Source: a virus
Reading direction: 5' to 3' (one strand)
Virus record (IMG/VR): IMGVR_UViG_3300003323_000363
Span: 1 to 57,634 of that record
DNA: 57,634 nucleotides
This document shows, one piece after another, positions 1-9,500 of the stretch. Positions within the stretch are counted from its first letter, which is position 1. Every line of letters starts with the position of its first letter. The translations under genes were made by a program, and so were the position numbers. A model generated the notes under the pieces. It saw only the letters and a program-made list of their open reading frames with translations. It searched no databases and was not told the DNA's origin.

Positions 1-672
1 GAAATGGCAGAGTCGCTTAAAAGCGCAGTTGCAGAGATCGAAGGTGCGGAGTTGACCGAAGAGGCCATTAAGGGCTCGGATGTTTACAAGGCGTTGCAAT
101 CCGACAAAGTAAAGCTCGAACAGGGGTTTAACAAGGCGGTTGAAAAAGAGGTTAAGTCACAGCTTAAAACAGAGCGCGAAACGCTTCAAAAGGAACTGAA
201 AGCAGCCAAAAAGGGAAGTATCAAAACCGAACTGGAAGTGGTTGCTGAAAAGTGGCTCGAAGAAGAGGGCGCGTTACTATCAGACGATCCGGCGCGGCGC
301 AAGCGGCAGATTAAAGAGTTCGTCAATAAGCTGGATGCTTATGATATTGAAAAGGACGACGATGGGGAATATATGTTCACCAAAGACGGCAACGCGGTTA
401 ACAACGCGGAAGGCCACAATGCAAAGGTGACAGACATTTTCCGGGAAAACGATTACCTGTTCAATTTCAACAAAACCAAGCAACGCACAAGCACGGGGCT
501 CAGCACTTCGGGAGGGGGCACGCCAAAGGGTAAGTTTGAACATTTCAAAGGTACTTTACCTACTAATGAGGCCGAAATGGACGCGCTTCGATTGGATCGC
601 GTCAACAATAAGATTTCGAGGGAAGCATTCAAAGAAGCAGAAGCAGCATACGCCGAAACACAAGCAAAATAA
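1..672 (+). CDS. Head scaffold protein, C-terminal part (begins at 57398)
   Basis: This is the continuation of the frame opened at 57398. An ATG at base 4 lies inside the gene and should not be taken as the start. The segment begins with a long predicted coiled coil rich in K, E and Q (about 75 residues). A flexible stretch with STSGGGTPKG follows, then a short helical tail ending in AYAETQAK. That layout, helix, linker and basic or helical capsid-binding tail, is usual in scaffolds of siphoviruses. The stop TAA overlaps the ATG of the capsid gene by one base, so the two are translationally coupled. Confidence 0.75.
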   Translation, partial: EMAESLKSAVAEIEGAELTEEAIKGSDVYKALQSDKVKLEQGFNKAVEKEVKSQLKTERETLQKELKAAKKGSIKTELEVVAEKWLEEEGALLSDDPARRKRQIKEFVNKLDAYDIEKDDDGEYMFTKDGNAVNNAEGHNAKVTDIFRENDYLFNFNKTKQRTSTGLSTSGGGTPKGKFEHFKGTLPTNEAEMDALRLDRVNNKISREAFKEAEAAYAETQAK

Positions 673-1787
673 TGGCACTTGGCGATTTTTCACCATCCAA
701 TATGTGTAAGCTCATCCTGTCATTGGATGATGCGATGAATGACTCACGCGTACAGCAACGCCACCAGCTTTTGCCCCCTATCGGTATCCTTGACTGGATT
801 AAGACAGTGGAAACAGCAAACTGGAACTCTGTGCGCCCCGCTGATCGCTATTGCGAGGAATTTGATGTAACCTGGCTGCAAGAAAGCGACACCGCTGCGG
901 TTGTTCACACGAACCAGACGCACTTGCACCGCGCCCCATGCGCGATTTCCGGCGAAGAGCTCGAATCGCAAAAGAAAACCTACAAACTCGGCAAGTCGGT
1001 AGACTACACTTTGAAAGTGAAAGACGAGGATTGCGGGAATATCTTCTCATGGGAATCAAAGGTTTCTTTGGGGCTTTTGCAGGGCTACAAAAAGTTGCTT
1101 ACAGCGCTTGCACAGGCAATGCCTGGATACTTGCACGCAATGGCTGGTGATAACCTTGTGAACGACGTTGCGGACGGCGCTCTGCCTGGCAATATCGGAT
1201 CTGACAGCGGCGCGGGTTATACCGAATTGAACTTCGATAGCGGCACCATCGCGGCAAGCCAGCTTATTCCTTACCTGACCTATGTTTCTACGCTCAACAA
1301 GCTGCAAAATCCAATCATCCTGGATGGCGGCGCGTTCTTCCTGAACTATTGGGATGCGCAGGCGAAAAAAGGCACAGGTGCAGGTGATGTAGGCGATGCG
1401 AACTATTGGGCGGCGTTGTTCACAAACTATCGCCAGGATATTGTGAACATGCTTGCGGCTGGATATTCTGGATCGATGTTTATTGCTGACACCGGAAACC
1501 TTGCGATGCCATTGGTTTCTTATTTTCCTCGTATGGGAGACGGCAACCACGTTGTAGGTGACAAATACATCTACTCTGTGCCAATGCCAGGTGTAACAAT
1601 CGGCGGCCAGCAAGTGTATGTTGACATGACTTACACCAAAGCAGAGGAACAAATCGGCTCAACAGGTCGCTGCCAACTGGTTCACACCTTCCACATGGAG
1701 ATCAAGTGGGATATTTGGCAGGCACCAGCTTACACAACCGATCCTGTAACCGGCCTGATCGAGTTCCGTCTGGCACCAGCAGCATAA
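672..1787 (+). CDS. Major capsid protein
   Basis: A 371-residue protein directly after the scaffold and before the neck genes, the place of the major capsid protein in this kind of operon. It is rich in G, A, N and aromatic residues, has no signal peptide or membrane segment, and ends in a compact beta-rich tail (around FHMEIKWDIW). The size is normal for an HK97-fold capsid subunit, but I see no sequence motif that proves the fold. It would form the icosahedral shell around the packaged DNA. The gene starts on the last base of the scaffold stop and is followed after one base by the next gene. Confidence 0.75.
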   Translation: MALGDFSPSNMCKLILSLDDAMNDSRVQQRHQLLPPIGILDWIKTVETANWNSVRPADRYCEEFDVTWLQESDTAAVVHTNQTHLHRAPCAISGEELESQKKTYKLGKSVDYTLKVKDEDCGNIFSWESKVSLGLLQGYKKLLTALAQAMPGYLHAMAGDNLVNDVADGALPGNIGSDSGAGYTELNFDSGTIAASQLIPYLTYVSTLNKLQNPIILDGGAFFLNYWDAQAKKGTGAGDVGDANYWAALFTNYRQDIVNMLAAGYSGSMFIADTGNLAMPLVSYFPRMGDGNHVVGDKYIYSVPMPGVTIGGQQVYVDMTYTKAEEQIGSTGRCQLVHTFHMEIKWDIWQAPAYTTDPVTGLIEFRLAPAA

Positions 1788-1788
1788 T

Positions 1789-2085
1789 ATGGCTTCAAAC
1801 TGCTATAACCTTTGGGTAGAAAAGCAGAACACCAAAGGTCAAAAAAAATGGGTTAACACAGGTCCCGCATCTGACGGGACCTGTGCCGATTGCCCTGAAC
1901 CGCAATATCCGGCGGCGGGTACTTGGAATGGTTATTCTGCTGGTTGTAAAGACGGAGATATTGTTAAATTTGTAGCTGACGGGAGCGGCGGGTTGATGGA
2001 GAGCAACGAAATCCTTGTTGAGGATTCAAGTGTTTGCAGCGGCAGCCAGTTTCTCGGACCAGGACGAATTTCAGACTATTTCTAA
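1789..2085 (+). CDS. Small cysteine-containing protein after capsid gene, possible head decoration protein
   Basis: This 98-residue protein begins one base after the capsid stop. It holds several cysteines in short clusters (CADCP, and single C near residues 5, 53 and 85), many G, S and D, and aromatic residues, but no membrane segment. The position right behind the capsid gene is where decoration or cementing proteins are often found. I do not recognise a family, so the role is only a guess from context. Its stop overlaps the start of the oxygenase gene. Confidence 0.6.
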   Translation: MASNCYNLWVEKQNTKGQKKWVNTGPASDGTCADCPEPQYPAAGTWNGYSAGCKDGDIVKFVADGSGGLMESNEILVEDSSVCSGSQFLGPGRISDYF

Positions 2086-2705
2086 TGGCAGCAAACCTCA
2101 CCGAGCACTTATTGGCAAACAAGGTTATTCACATGAATAACTTTTTCAGTAGAGAGACAGCACAGCAGCTTTATGACGACATGAGCGCTAATGCTGTCTT
2201 TCTTTCTTCTGTGGTATCAGACCGGCGCGGCGAATTGAACGCAACAGAGGACACGGCGCATGGTCACATTTATACAGAAAGCCGGATAAGTGAAACCGCT
2301 TTTCATCACTCGTATTCTCAATTTTCGCGTGAACTGCTGGATGAATGCACAGAATCTATTGCCGACATTTTAGGAGTAGATACCGACAGATTTGAGCCCT
2401 GGCAATGCACTCGTTACGGCGTCGGCGGCAAGTTCGACTATCACGACGATTGCGGCAACTGGGCAAGCAATGAGCGGCTTTACACCGTCTTGTTCACTGT
2501 TCGGGGCGCGTATAAAGGCGGATCTACGCACTTTCAAAAGCTGGGCATAGAAATTCCAAGCGAAACGGGGAGCCTGATTATTTGGCGCAACCTTAACGAG
2601 GATTATCTTTGTGATGGAATGGCCTTGCATGCTGGACTTCCGGTGGAGCAAGGCGAGAAAATGATTCTTGTAACTTGGGTTAGACGATTTGCTTATAACG
2701 GTTAA
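2085..2705 (+). CDS. 2-oxoglutarate/Fe(II)-dependent oxygenase, prolyl 4-hydroxylase-like
   Basis: A 206-residue protein with the core of the P4H-type oxygenases (2OG-FeII_Oxy family). The iron ligands are visible as His120 and Asp122 (FDYHDDCGNW) and the distal His182 (ALHAGLPV). Lys192 (GEKMILVTW) sits where the co-substrate-binding basic residue is expected. The enzyme should use O2 and 2-oxoglutarate to hydroxylate a protein side chain or another substrate. I chose the ATG at 2085, which overlaps the previous stop, because a longer frame upstream would run through the preceding gene. Lying between the capsid and neck genes, it may modify a virion protein; this is inference. Confidence 0.88.
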   Translation: MAANLTEHLLANKVIHMNNFFSRETAQQLYDDMSANAVFLSSVVSDRRGELNATEDTAHGHIYTESRISETAFHHSYSQFSRELLDECTESIADILGVDTDRFEPWQCTRYGVGGKFDYHDDCGNWASNERLYTVLFTVRGAYKGGSTHFQKLGIEIPSETGSLIIWRNLNEDYLCDGMALHAGLPVEQGEKMILVTWVRRFAYNG

Positions 2706-2707
2706 TT

Positions 2708-2887
2708 ATGGATTCTGTAAGAAAGCATTACGTAAGCGAATGGAAAATGGAAGATTTAGGGTTTTCCAGAAGTCAGAATACGCTCGGAAGGGAGCGTAGA
2801 CAGTTGAAGAAGAGAGTCAAAAGGACTATTGCTCGAAATCACAAAAACGATGATGCCTGGAAAAATTACGCTGAACAACTTTCGTAA
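2708..2887 (+). CDS. Small basic hypothetical protein (59 aa)
   Basis: A short frame fills the gap between the oxygenase gene and the next structural gene, with 2-base spacing on both sides. The product is strongly basic and probably helical (RRQLKKRVKRTIARNHKN in the middle). That suits nucleic-acid or capsid-interior binding, but there is no known family. The tight fit between neighbours is the main reason to call it a gene. Confidence 0.65.
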   Translation: MDSVRKHYVSEWKMEDLGFSRSQNTLGRERRQLKKRVKRTIARNHKNDDAWKNYAEQLS

Positions 2888-2889
2888 CT

Positions 2890-3915
2890 ATGTACCCTGA
2901 CTGCCTGAAAGACCTTGTTGGACTTGTCCACTTTAAAAATGATTGCCTTGCCGGCACTGAAATATCCAATGTATCCACGTTGGATTTGTTCGTTTCACAG
3001 GATATTGCGTATGATAACTGCCGGTTAAAAGGCGGCGACACAATCTGCGAGCTTATTTCCCTGATGAACGAGTGCCGCGAAGAGGCTTTGAAGAAAATCA
3101 CGGTCGATTTGGGCGCGGTGCTTTCGGAAAAGATCAAGACGCGCAGAGCCGATAATTACTTCATAGGGCAAAACGAGTTTGGGCCTTACTACTCTCCATC
3201 ACTTGTCCCGGCGCAGCCTGAAATATCTATTTTCACGGAATACCAGCCAGGCGCATTTATTCGCATTGATAAGGTCGCCCTGATGATTTACCCAAAGCTG
3301 GGACCGATTGATGTCGATTTGAAGTTTTACAAGGTTTATGCAGATAACGACGTTGTAGAGGTCGCTTCGCGTACTATCCATTTGGAGCGCAACGACAGAA
3401 CACCTAATCCGATTATTTCAGTCACAATCCCATGCGACGGGTTCGAATACCGCGTGTCATACAACTACAATTCGGCTACTATGGACGTGCCGGATAGCAA
3501 TTATCACTGCGGATGTGGTGACAAGCTAAAATCGGCGCGCGGATTTATTAAAGAAAATCCATCAAAAACATATGGGATTAGCCTTTACACGACGCTTTTG
3601 TGCGCGTCAGGTCTTTCTGTGTGTGCTTTGTTGAATAATGACGACTACCGGCTTGTGATCGCGCACATGATCCGCAAGGTTACTATTCTGATGTTGCTGC
3701 AAAAGATTTATTACCGCCAGGAGGTCAATAGGTACACGCTACTTTCTTCCGAGGATGCGCAAAATCAGATTGTGACATACGATGCGGAGTATAACACGCG
3801 CCTCACCTGGTTTTCTGCGCAAAAAAACTTTGAACTAGACGGGTTTTGCCTCACTTGCAAAACCGGCGGTATGGGCGGTAGTAAACTCAACCTTTTAACG
3901 GGCCGCAAGGCTTAA
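2890..3915 (+). CDS. Structural protein, head-completion or connector candidate
   Basis: A 341-residue protein in the neck region, before an HK97 gp10-like gene. The first 100 residues are partly helical. The middle is beta-rich (FTEYQPGAF, VDLKFYKVY, FEYRVSYNYN). The last third is helical and has a CxC near residue 207 and further cysteines near its end. No enzyme motif is visible. By position it could be a head-tail connector or adaptor, but I do not recognise the family. Confidence 0.6.
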   Translation: MYPDCLKDLVGLVHFKNDCLAGTEISNVSTLDLFVSQDIAYDNCRLKGGDTICELISLMNECREEALKKITVDLGAVLSEKIKTRRADNYFIGQNEFGPYYSPSLVPAQPEISIFTEYQPGAFIRIDKVALMIYPKLGPIDVDLKFYKVYADNDVVEVASRTIHLERNDRTPNPIISVTIPCDGFEYRVSYNYNSATMDVPDSNYHCGCGDKLKSARGFIKENPSKTYGISLYTTLLCASGLSVCALLNNDDYRLVIAHMIRKVTILMLLQKIYYRQEVNRYTLLSSEDAQNQIVTYDAEYNTRLTWFSAQKNFELDGFCLTCKTGGMGGSKLNLLTGRKA

Positions 3916-3919
3916 CGCC

Positions 3920-4453
3920 ATGACCCCGCAAGAGTTTGCCGCCAGGCTGCGACGTGACCGTGAAATTATCGCCAATGCGGCGGAATCTATTTCGAAGGAC
4001 ATTGCCGAATCAGTGCTCACGCTGATTAAAGACCGTAGCATAAACGAGGGTATTTCTTTGGATGGCGTAGAGGGTAAAAAGGCGCAGTATTCAACGCGTC
4101 CTACCAAAACAGCAAAGTTCAAAGACAAGGAGTTGAATGCCGCCGGCTCGAAATACATTGCAGCCAACATAATGGGCACGTGGCACGAATTCCGAAAGGC
4201 CCAGGGCCTCCGTAGTGAGCCGGTAAACCTTTCCTATACTAATGATATGTGGAATGGCATACAGGTGACAAAAACGACTAAAACAGGCGATGGGAAGGCG
4301 ACCAGCGAGGTTGGCAGCTATGACAAAGAGGTGCAGGAAAAGATCGAGCAGAACTCATTTAGGTATGGCGACTTTTTAGACCCTCTTCCTGATGAGGTAC
4401 AGATGGCGCAAGAGGTGCAGCGCGAAAAAATCCTGAAAATATTGCGGTATTGA
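3920..4453 (+). CDS. HK97 gp10-like tail-completion / neck protein
   Basis: A 177-residue protein. An N-terminal helix bundle is followed by GTWHEFRKAQGL and MWNGIQV, a basic beta hairpin region, and a C-terminal YGDFLDPLPDE motif. That order resembles the HK97 gp10 / tail-completion group, which sits between the head-completion and tail-terminator genes. The protein would take part in closing the neck and joining the tail. The call rests on gene order and general pattern. Its stop overlaps the next ATG by one base. Confidence 0.55.
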   Translation: MTPQEFAARLRRDREIIANAAESISKDIAESVLTLIKDRSINEGISLDGVEGKKAQYSTRPTKTAKFKDKELNAAGSKYIAANIMGTWHEFRKAQGLRSEPVNLSYTNDMWNGIQVTKTTKTGDGKATSEVGSYDKEVQEKIEQNSFRYGDFLDPLPDEVQMAQEVQREKILKILRY

Positions 4454-4731
4454 TGTATGTCAAAATTAAAGATGTGGTCCACAAATGCACCGAAAGATCG
4501 GAAGGGGAGCGCGTCTTTAATGCTTTTGATACGTGCGTAACAGACTGCGGCTGTATCAGCCTGGACTTTTATGATATTGTTAATGTGACAGAGGATTTTA
4601 TCTTTGCATTATTAGGCAGCATTGCCAAACAGGACGCGCAAGCAATAACCAGGATACAGTATGTCAGAGTCCACGGCCACATTAAAACCAAATTCAAAAA
4701 GGCGGCTAAAATCGTTTTGGATGCAAGCTAA
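4453..4731 (+). CDS. STAS-like (DUF4325-type) small protein
   Basis: This 92-residue protein resembles the STAS-like DUF4325 family. It has ERSEGERVF in the first helix, the strand-loop CISLDFYDIVNVTEDF with a buried acidic turn, and later a strand followed by a basic helix. Members of that family occur in bacteria next to signalling or toxin-type genes; the molecular role is not settled. Here it lies between two neck genes, which is unusual for a virion operon. The start is the ATG that overlaps the previous stop; a TTG one codon earlier is possible. The family match is by eye. Confidence 0.5.
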   Translation: MYVKIKDVVHKCTERSEGERVFNAFDTCVTDCGCISLDFYDIVNVTEDFIFALLGSIAKQDAQAITRIQYVRVHGHIKTKFKKAAKIVLDAS

Positions 4732-4909
4732 GGCGTGGTCTTTGCTGGCGCTGTACGCTTTGTTGGTTTTGATAGCACGCGTTATAACAGCGCTGATCAT
4801 AATCGTAATGTGCCCGGTATTCGTGCTGTTTAACCTTATATGGGGAGGCAAAAAAACCGGGGTGTTCATGGAATACTTGGGCGACATGCTTAAAAAGAAA
4901 TCGTTATGA
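4721..4909 (+). CDS. Small membrane protein
   Basis: A 62-residue protein made almost wholly of hydrophobic stretches (LLALYALLVLIARV, then LIIIVMCPVFVLFNLIW), with a basic C-terminus ending in KKKSL. It probably spans the inner membrane once or twice. An in-frame ATG at 4661 would add 20 basic residues but would overlap the previous gene by 71 bases, so the shorter form is preferred. The last bases overlap the start of the next gene. Superinfection exclusion is one possible role for such a gene; nothing in the sequence proves it. Confidence 0.55.
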   Translation: MQAKAWSLLALYALLVLIARVITALIIIVMCPVFVLFNLIWGGKKTGVFMEYLGDMLKKKSL

Positions 4910-5511
4910 CGCGCGAGGTAGCACGTATTTTGGCTGAGTCGTTGATTCCTCTTTATAACAAAGAGGTCATCACTGTGTTGACGGGGCTTGTAAAAACTGT
5001 TTCCCAGGAGCGAAATAATAACACCATTCGGTTTCCAGTGCCGTATGACACCAACAGCGGAGCGGTTCAAATTGAAAATAGCGCATTGGTGCCCGATAAA
5101 ACGCAGCGTGCGATCATTTACTTCGAGGGATCTGATACCAGTATCACAGACTTCGATAAACGCAAAAGTCAAGCAAGTTCTGCGTTAAAGCTGGTGTGCT
5201 GGTATAACAGTTTGATGTTTAACCAGCCTGAAAATATTTCACTGCACGAGGTTTTGATTGGCAACGTGCTGAAATATATTGCTGAGGCGAGGCCGGAGCC
5301 GGATAGTGTTATCAAAACATTTGGAATCGACGTTACGCGCGTTTATGACAGCAATCCGGCACTTTTTTCGAAGTATTCATATCGTGAAGAACGCGGACAA
5401 TACTTGCAAACGCCTTATTTCTCATTCGCCATTGACATTACCGTAGAATATCAACTTAACCACGGATGCGATTATGAACTCATTCCTATCGATGCTGACC
5501 ATTGCTGTTAG
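4906..5511 (+). CDS. Tail terminator / neck protein candidate
   Basis: A 201-residue soluble protein. An N-terminal helix (VARILAESLIPLYNKEV) is followed by alternating strands and helices and a C-terminal strand FAIDITVEY. The place, after the gp10-like gene and before the tail chaperone, is that of the tail terminator, which caps the tail tube and docks to the head. I see no decisive motif. The 4-base ATGA overlap with the gene before suggests coupled translation. Confidence 0.5.
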   Translation: MTREVARILAESLIPLYNKEVITVLTGLVKTVSQERNNNTIRFPVPYDTNSGAVQIENSALVPDKTQRAIIYFEGSDTSITDFDKRKSQASSALKLVCWYNSLMFNQPENISLHEVLIGNVLKYIAEARPEPDSVIKTFGIDVTRVYDSNPALFSKYSYREERGQYLQTPYFSFAIDITVEYQLNHGCDYELIPIDADHCC

Positions 5512-5833
5512 CCTGGGCGTCGCAAGCGGGGTGATAGGCTCCGTTTACGTGCTCATCCTTACTCAGCCGGACCATATTTTATCGGAATGGTCAAAACTGC
5601 TTTATCGCGCGGCTGAATGGATAGTCGGCAAGACTACAAAAGAAGATTGGCTTATCACAAAGCGGCGCGATTACTGGCTTAAACCAATCCTGACCTGCGA
5701 ACTATGCGTATCAGGTCAAATAGCGCTCTGGACATACATTTTTACGCAACCATTTCACCTTTTCGGAATAATATTCTGTATATGTCAGTCGATACTAACA
5801 GCGTGGGCGATAGCCCGGTTAATGAAGTTGTAG
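5474..5833 (+). CDS. Phage membrane protein with CxxC-type segment
   Basis: A 119-residue protein with three hydrophobic segments: at the N-terminus (MLTIAVSLGVASGVIGSVYVLIL), around SGQIALWTYIF, and near the C-terminus. Just before the second is KPILTCELCVSGQ, a CxxC motif seen in small membrane proteins of Bacteroidota phages. It overlaps the gene before by 38 bases and the gene after by 52, so the region is read in two frames at both ends. Its function is unknown. Confidence 0.6.
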   Translation: MNSFLSMLTIAVSLGVASGVIGSVYVLILTQPDHILSEWSKLLYRAAEWIVGKTTKEDWLITKRRDYWLKPILTCELCVSGQIALWTYIFTQPFHLFGIIFCICQSILTAWAIARLMKL

Positions 5834-6324
5834 TTATACCCACTGGTGCCACAAAATTCGAGGCAAACGGCAAAACGTACTACCTGCAAACGACTCTTTC
5901 AATGGGTCGTTATCAGCATTTTAAGCGTATGGAAGTGGAAATGGGGTTTAACCTGAACTTTCGAACCATCGCAGACAAGTTGATAGGTGCGTACAATGCC
6001 GCGAATGACAGCCGGTTTGCCGATACAGTGGTAGCATTAAAACAGACGCTCGACGGCATAACGCTGTTTAACGAAAACAGGTATGGGATTGCGCAGTATG
6101 TGTCAACGCTATTCATTAACACGCTGGAAGAAGACAAATCCAAGTGGGACAAAGCATTGGCCGAAAGCAAGCTGAAAGACTGGGAAAACATAGATTCCGG
6201 TTTTTTTTTAAGTTTTGCGCTCGCGCAAGTGAGGAGCTTTCCAGAGAAGTTGGAAGAAATAACCCGGATGATTCAAAAGGCGGGGGACGTAAAAGTGAAA
6301 ATGGAAGAGTTTACAGAGGATTAG
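5782..6324 (+). CDS. Tail assembly chaperone (gpG-like, unshifted product)
   Basis: A 180-residue protein just upstream of the tape measure gene, the conserved place of the tail chaperone gene. I start it at the ATG 5782 (MSVDTNSVG); a longer upstream frame overlaps the membrane gene. It is mixed alpha/beta with a helical C-terminal part. A run of nine T at 6201-6209 lies in codons 140-143, and the -1 frame downstream is open to 6503. Tail chaperones bind the tape measure protein and keep it soluble while the tube forms around it. Confidence 0.75.
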   Translation: MSVDTNSVGDSPVNEVVVIPTGATKFEANGKTYYLQTTLSMGRYQHFKRMEVEMGFNLNFRTIADKLIGAYNAANDSRFADTVVALKQTLDGITLFNENRYGIAQYVSTLFINTLEEDKSKWDKALAESKLKDWENIDSGFFLSFALAQVRSFPEKLEEITRMIQKAGDVKVKMEEFTED

Positions 6325-6503
6325 CCTATCAGCGCGAAGAGCTTGCGAAATACTGGTCCGAGTTGCAGCACACCATGTTGGAAGTCGCTCCGCTCAAAGA
6401 TCAGCTCGAAATGGATATTTGCGAGTTCTTCCGGCAGAAAAATATTTGGGAACGACGCGCCAAGCAGCGTATCAAAGACCTGAAAACAAAAAATGGCAGA
6501 TAA
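5782..6503 (+). CDS. Tail assembly chaperone, frameshifted long form (gpGT-like)
   Basis: Predicted product of -1 slippage in the T run: about 142 residues from the zero frame, then 98 residues encoded from 6207 to 6503, 240 in all. The added part is basic and helical (KGGGRKSENGR, then YQREELAKYW and a KNIWERRAKQRIKDLK tail), as expected for the T domain, which contacts tail tube subunits. It ends 11 bases inside the tape measure gene. A sequencing error in the T run could also split one gene, but position and direction favour programmed slippage. Confidence 0.65.
6201..6209 (+). other. Slippery T run for programmed -1 frameshift
   Basis: Nine consecutive T read GGT TTT TTT TTA in the zero frame. 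A slip of one base back on T TTT TTT moves the ribosome into the frame that stays open to 6503. The site, the direction and the position before the tape measure gene match the lambda G / G-T arrangement. No start codon with a convincing context begins the second frame. Confidence 0.7.
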
Positions 6504-9500
6504 AGTTACCAGTGTTTATGATCTTGACGTTACAGGCATTCTTTCGGGCCTTGACAAGGTAGCTACACGTATAACAGAGGTTGATGCACAACTTGACAAA
6601 CTACCAAAAGACCCCTTTAAGGAGGCGGCAGCAGGGGCTAATAAGCTCGACACTGAAATTGCACAGGGCACGCAGAAGGTGGCACAACTGGAATCGGTTA
6701 TTACGTCACTCAGAGCAGAGATAGCGCAGCTCACTGCCGAGCAAACCAAAATGGCTAAGTCCATGAAAACGGCCTCCGACGCTGCAAAGTACGAGCAGAT
6801 AGAAAAAGAGGTTGTAGCGCTCCGCAATGAAATCAAGCGACTCAATAGTGAGCTGGACAAAACCACTCAAAAGAGTCAAAAGGCGGGGTCGATGCTTTCC
6901 AAAATCAAAGGCGGTTTTTTGGGTGCTTTTACTGGTTTTTCTACCGGTGGAGGCGCTGGTGTGCAAGCTGCCGCTGCCGCGCTTGGCACGATAAATCCTG
7001 TATTAGGAGTTACTGCCGGCATATTGGGTAGCGTCGCCGAAAAGGCGGCAAAAGCAACGTCTGAATGGCAGGGATATAATGCCGTGCTAAAAAACTCGCT
7101 CGGCAGCCAGGAATTGGCAACGCAAAACCTTTCAGTACTCGAAAAACTGGCCGCGCAACTTCCGTTTTCGCTCAACGAGGCCACCGAGTCGTTTACGCAG
7201 CTTGTAAACCGTGGGTTTAAACCTACCAAAGACGAAATTAACAACTTGTCCGGCTTTGCCGCGTCTCAAAACAAAACATTTGATCAGCTTATCCAAGCTA
7301 TTCTCGACGCGGAGAATGGCGAAGTAGAGCGATTGAAGGAGTTTGGTATCCAGGCATCGAATCAGGGCAACAAAGTGCGCATAACATTCCGAGGCATCAC
7401 CAAAGAATTCGAAAAAGGCGCTCTTGATTCCGCCTCTGCATTCGCAGCACTCGCCAAAGAATTGGGGAGTGACGCGCTGAATGCGGACAAAATGAAAACG
7501 CTTGAAGGTCGAATGTCAAATTTGAATGACACCGCCGACCGCATTTCTCGAAAATTCGGGCAGGTGTTACTCCCTGTGTTCGAGGCCTTCCTTTCGGTGG
7601 CAGATAAGCTTCTTAGCGTAATAGACGATTCAATCACTGGATTTACTGAATTTGACCGGCAATTGGAGAAAACTGGCGGCACGGCTGCGGTGGCTTACCC
7701 AATTTTAAACAAACTATTTGACTTATTCTCCACAAGTCGCCAAACCGACTCATGGAAAGACTGGTTCTTTAATTTGAATGCTGGGTTTGAAAGGCTTATA
7801 AACCTTGCGGAGTTATTCGCCGGCGTTATGTCAAACCTGACAAATCCTGCCGAACTAACAAAAGTATTGGCGAGGTTTGCCGCCAATGATTCTATCATAA
7901 GCCAAGCCGTAAATGCCTATTACCATCCAAGTATAGAGTCAAGACGCGCAAGGAGAAGAGGGAATACGGATGATTTTCAATATGGGCCAGGCTCTCCTAT
8001 GGCACCTCGCGAGTTGACGGATGCCGAAAAGGCGCTTTTGGCTCGTCGTGCGAATGAGTTGAAAGACCTGGAAAAGAAATTGGCCGATGAACTTTTACGC
8101 ATCCAAAACGAATACGGCAAAGAGCGGCTAGAATCGTTGCGCGACAATGAGCTGGTTTATATCGAAGAAAAGCGCAAATACGATCTGCAACGCGTCGATC
8201 AGGAGCAGCAAGCATTGCTGCGTATAAAGCAAATGATAGCTGGGGCTCAAAGGGGTAGATACGATGCTGCTGGCAAGATTATCCCTGACGCATCAGTCTC
8301 CCTTAATTCGACCGAGACGGCGGCATTTGACGCACGCAGGCAACTTATCAACTCGGGAGCGTATGCAGAGCAAGCCAAGTTTATCAACGATGCTGAGAAG
8401 CAAATCACAGAGGTTATTTCTAACGAATATCAGCGGCAACTACAAGCCGCCGAGTACAAGTATGAAAAACTCATTGAGTTGGCTAAAAAGACCAGCGTCG
8501 ATACTGTTAAAATCGAAAAAGAGAAAAACAAAGAGATTGACGCGATTAACAGGGAGCACGACCTTTCGTTGATCGAAAAGGATCAAAATAAATTTGTTGG
8601 AGGCTCGGAGTTGGACGTATTGCAGGCGCAGATTGACGGCCGGCTTGATTTGGAATTGGAGGCTCGCAAGAAGTCCTTGGAAATAGAGCGGCAATTCAAC
8701 GAGGAAAAGATTAAAATCCTGCAAAAGTACGGCGATGAGGAGTCGCTTGCCCGTATCCTGCCTATTCAGAAGGCCAATCTGGAAATCACCAAGCAGATTG
8801 GCGAGATAGACAAGCAGGCAAAGCAACTTCTAGTTGGCGCTGTCAAAACCGTCATTGATAGCCTACAAGAGGTAAATCAAGCCCAAGAAAGGCTTGTTCA
8901 GGCTCGCATTAGCCGGATCAATGATGAAATATCAAAGAAAGAAGAGCAAGTAAAAAAAGAACAGGAATTGAGCGAAGAGGGGGTTGCAAACAACCTGTCA
9001 TTGCGTCAAAAAGAGCTTGCAGACCTGAAAGCGGCACGTGAAAGAGCTTTGGAGGATCAAAAGCGCTTGCAACGAACACAGTTGATTGTTGATACTGCTT
9101 CGCAGGCAAGCTCGATGATAACAGCAGCGTCAAAAGTTTTTTCTGGGTTTGCTAGCATACCAATTGTCGGCGTAGGACTCGGTATTGCGGCGGTCGCATT
9201 GATGCTGGGCGCATTTGCGGCATCCAAAATAAAAGCATTCCAGCTGGTTAACCAGCAGACGCCAACATTTGGGGATGGTGGAGAGGTTGGCGGAAGGCTG
9301 CATAAGGATGGCGGAACTCTGATCGAGGCGGAGAAAGGGGAATACGTAGTTAACCGTCGCTCGACAGCAGAATACGGCGACCTGATCGAGGCTATCAACG
9401 AAAACCGTCGTGGCGACATTCTGGATTATCTGCTCGATGAGTTGCTTTCTGGCACCGGCGTTTCACTTTCAGAGGCACAGCGCCGGCGGGATATGAAAAC

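Noticed and set aside
280-543. Opposite-strand frames under the scaffold and other long genes
   Set aside because: Long frames on the other strand are common under coding regions of this base composition. None has a start context or protein pattern.
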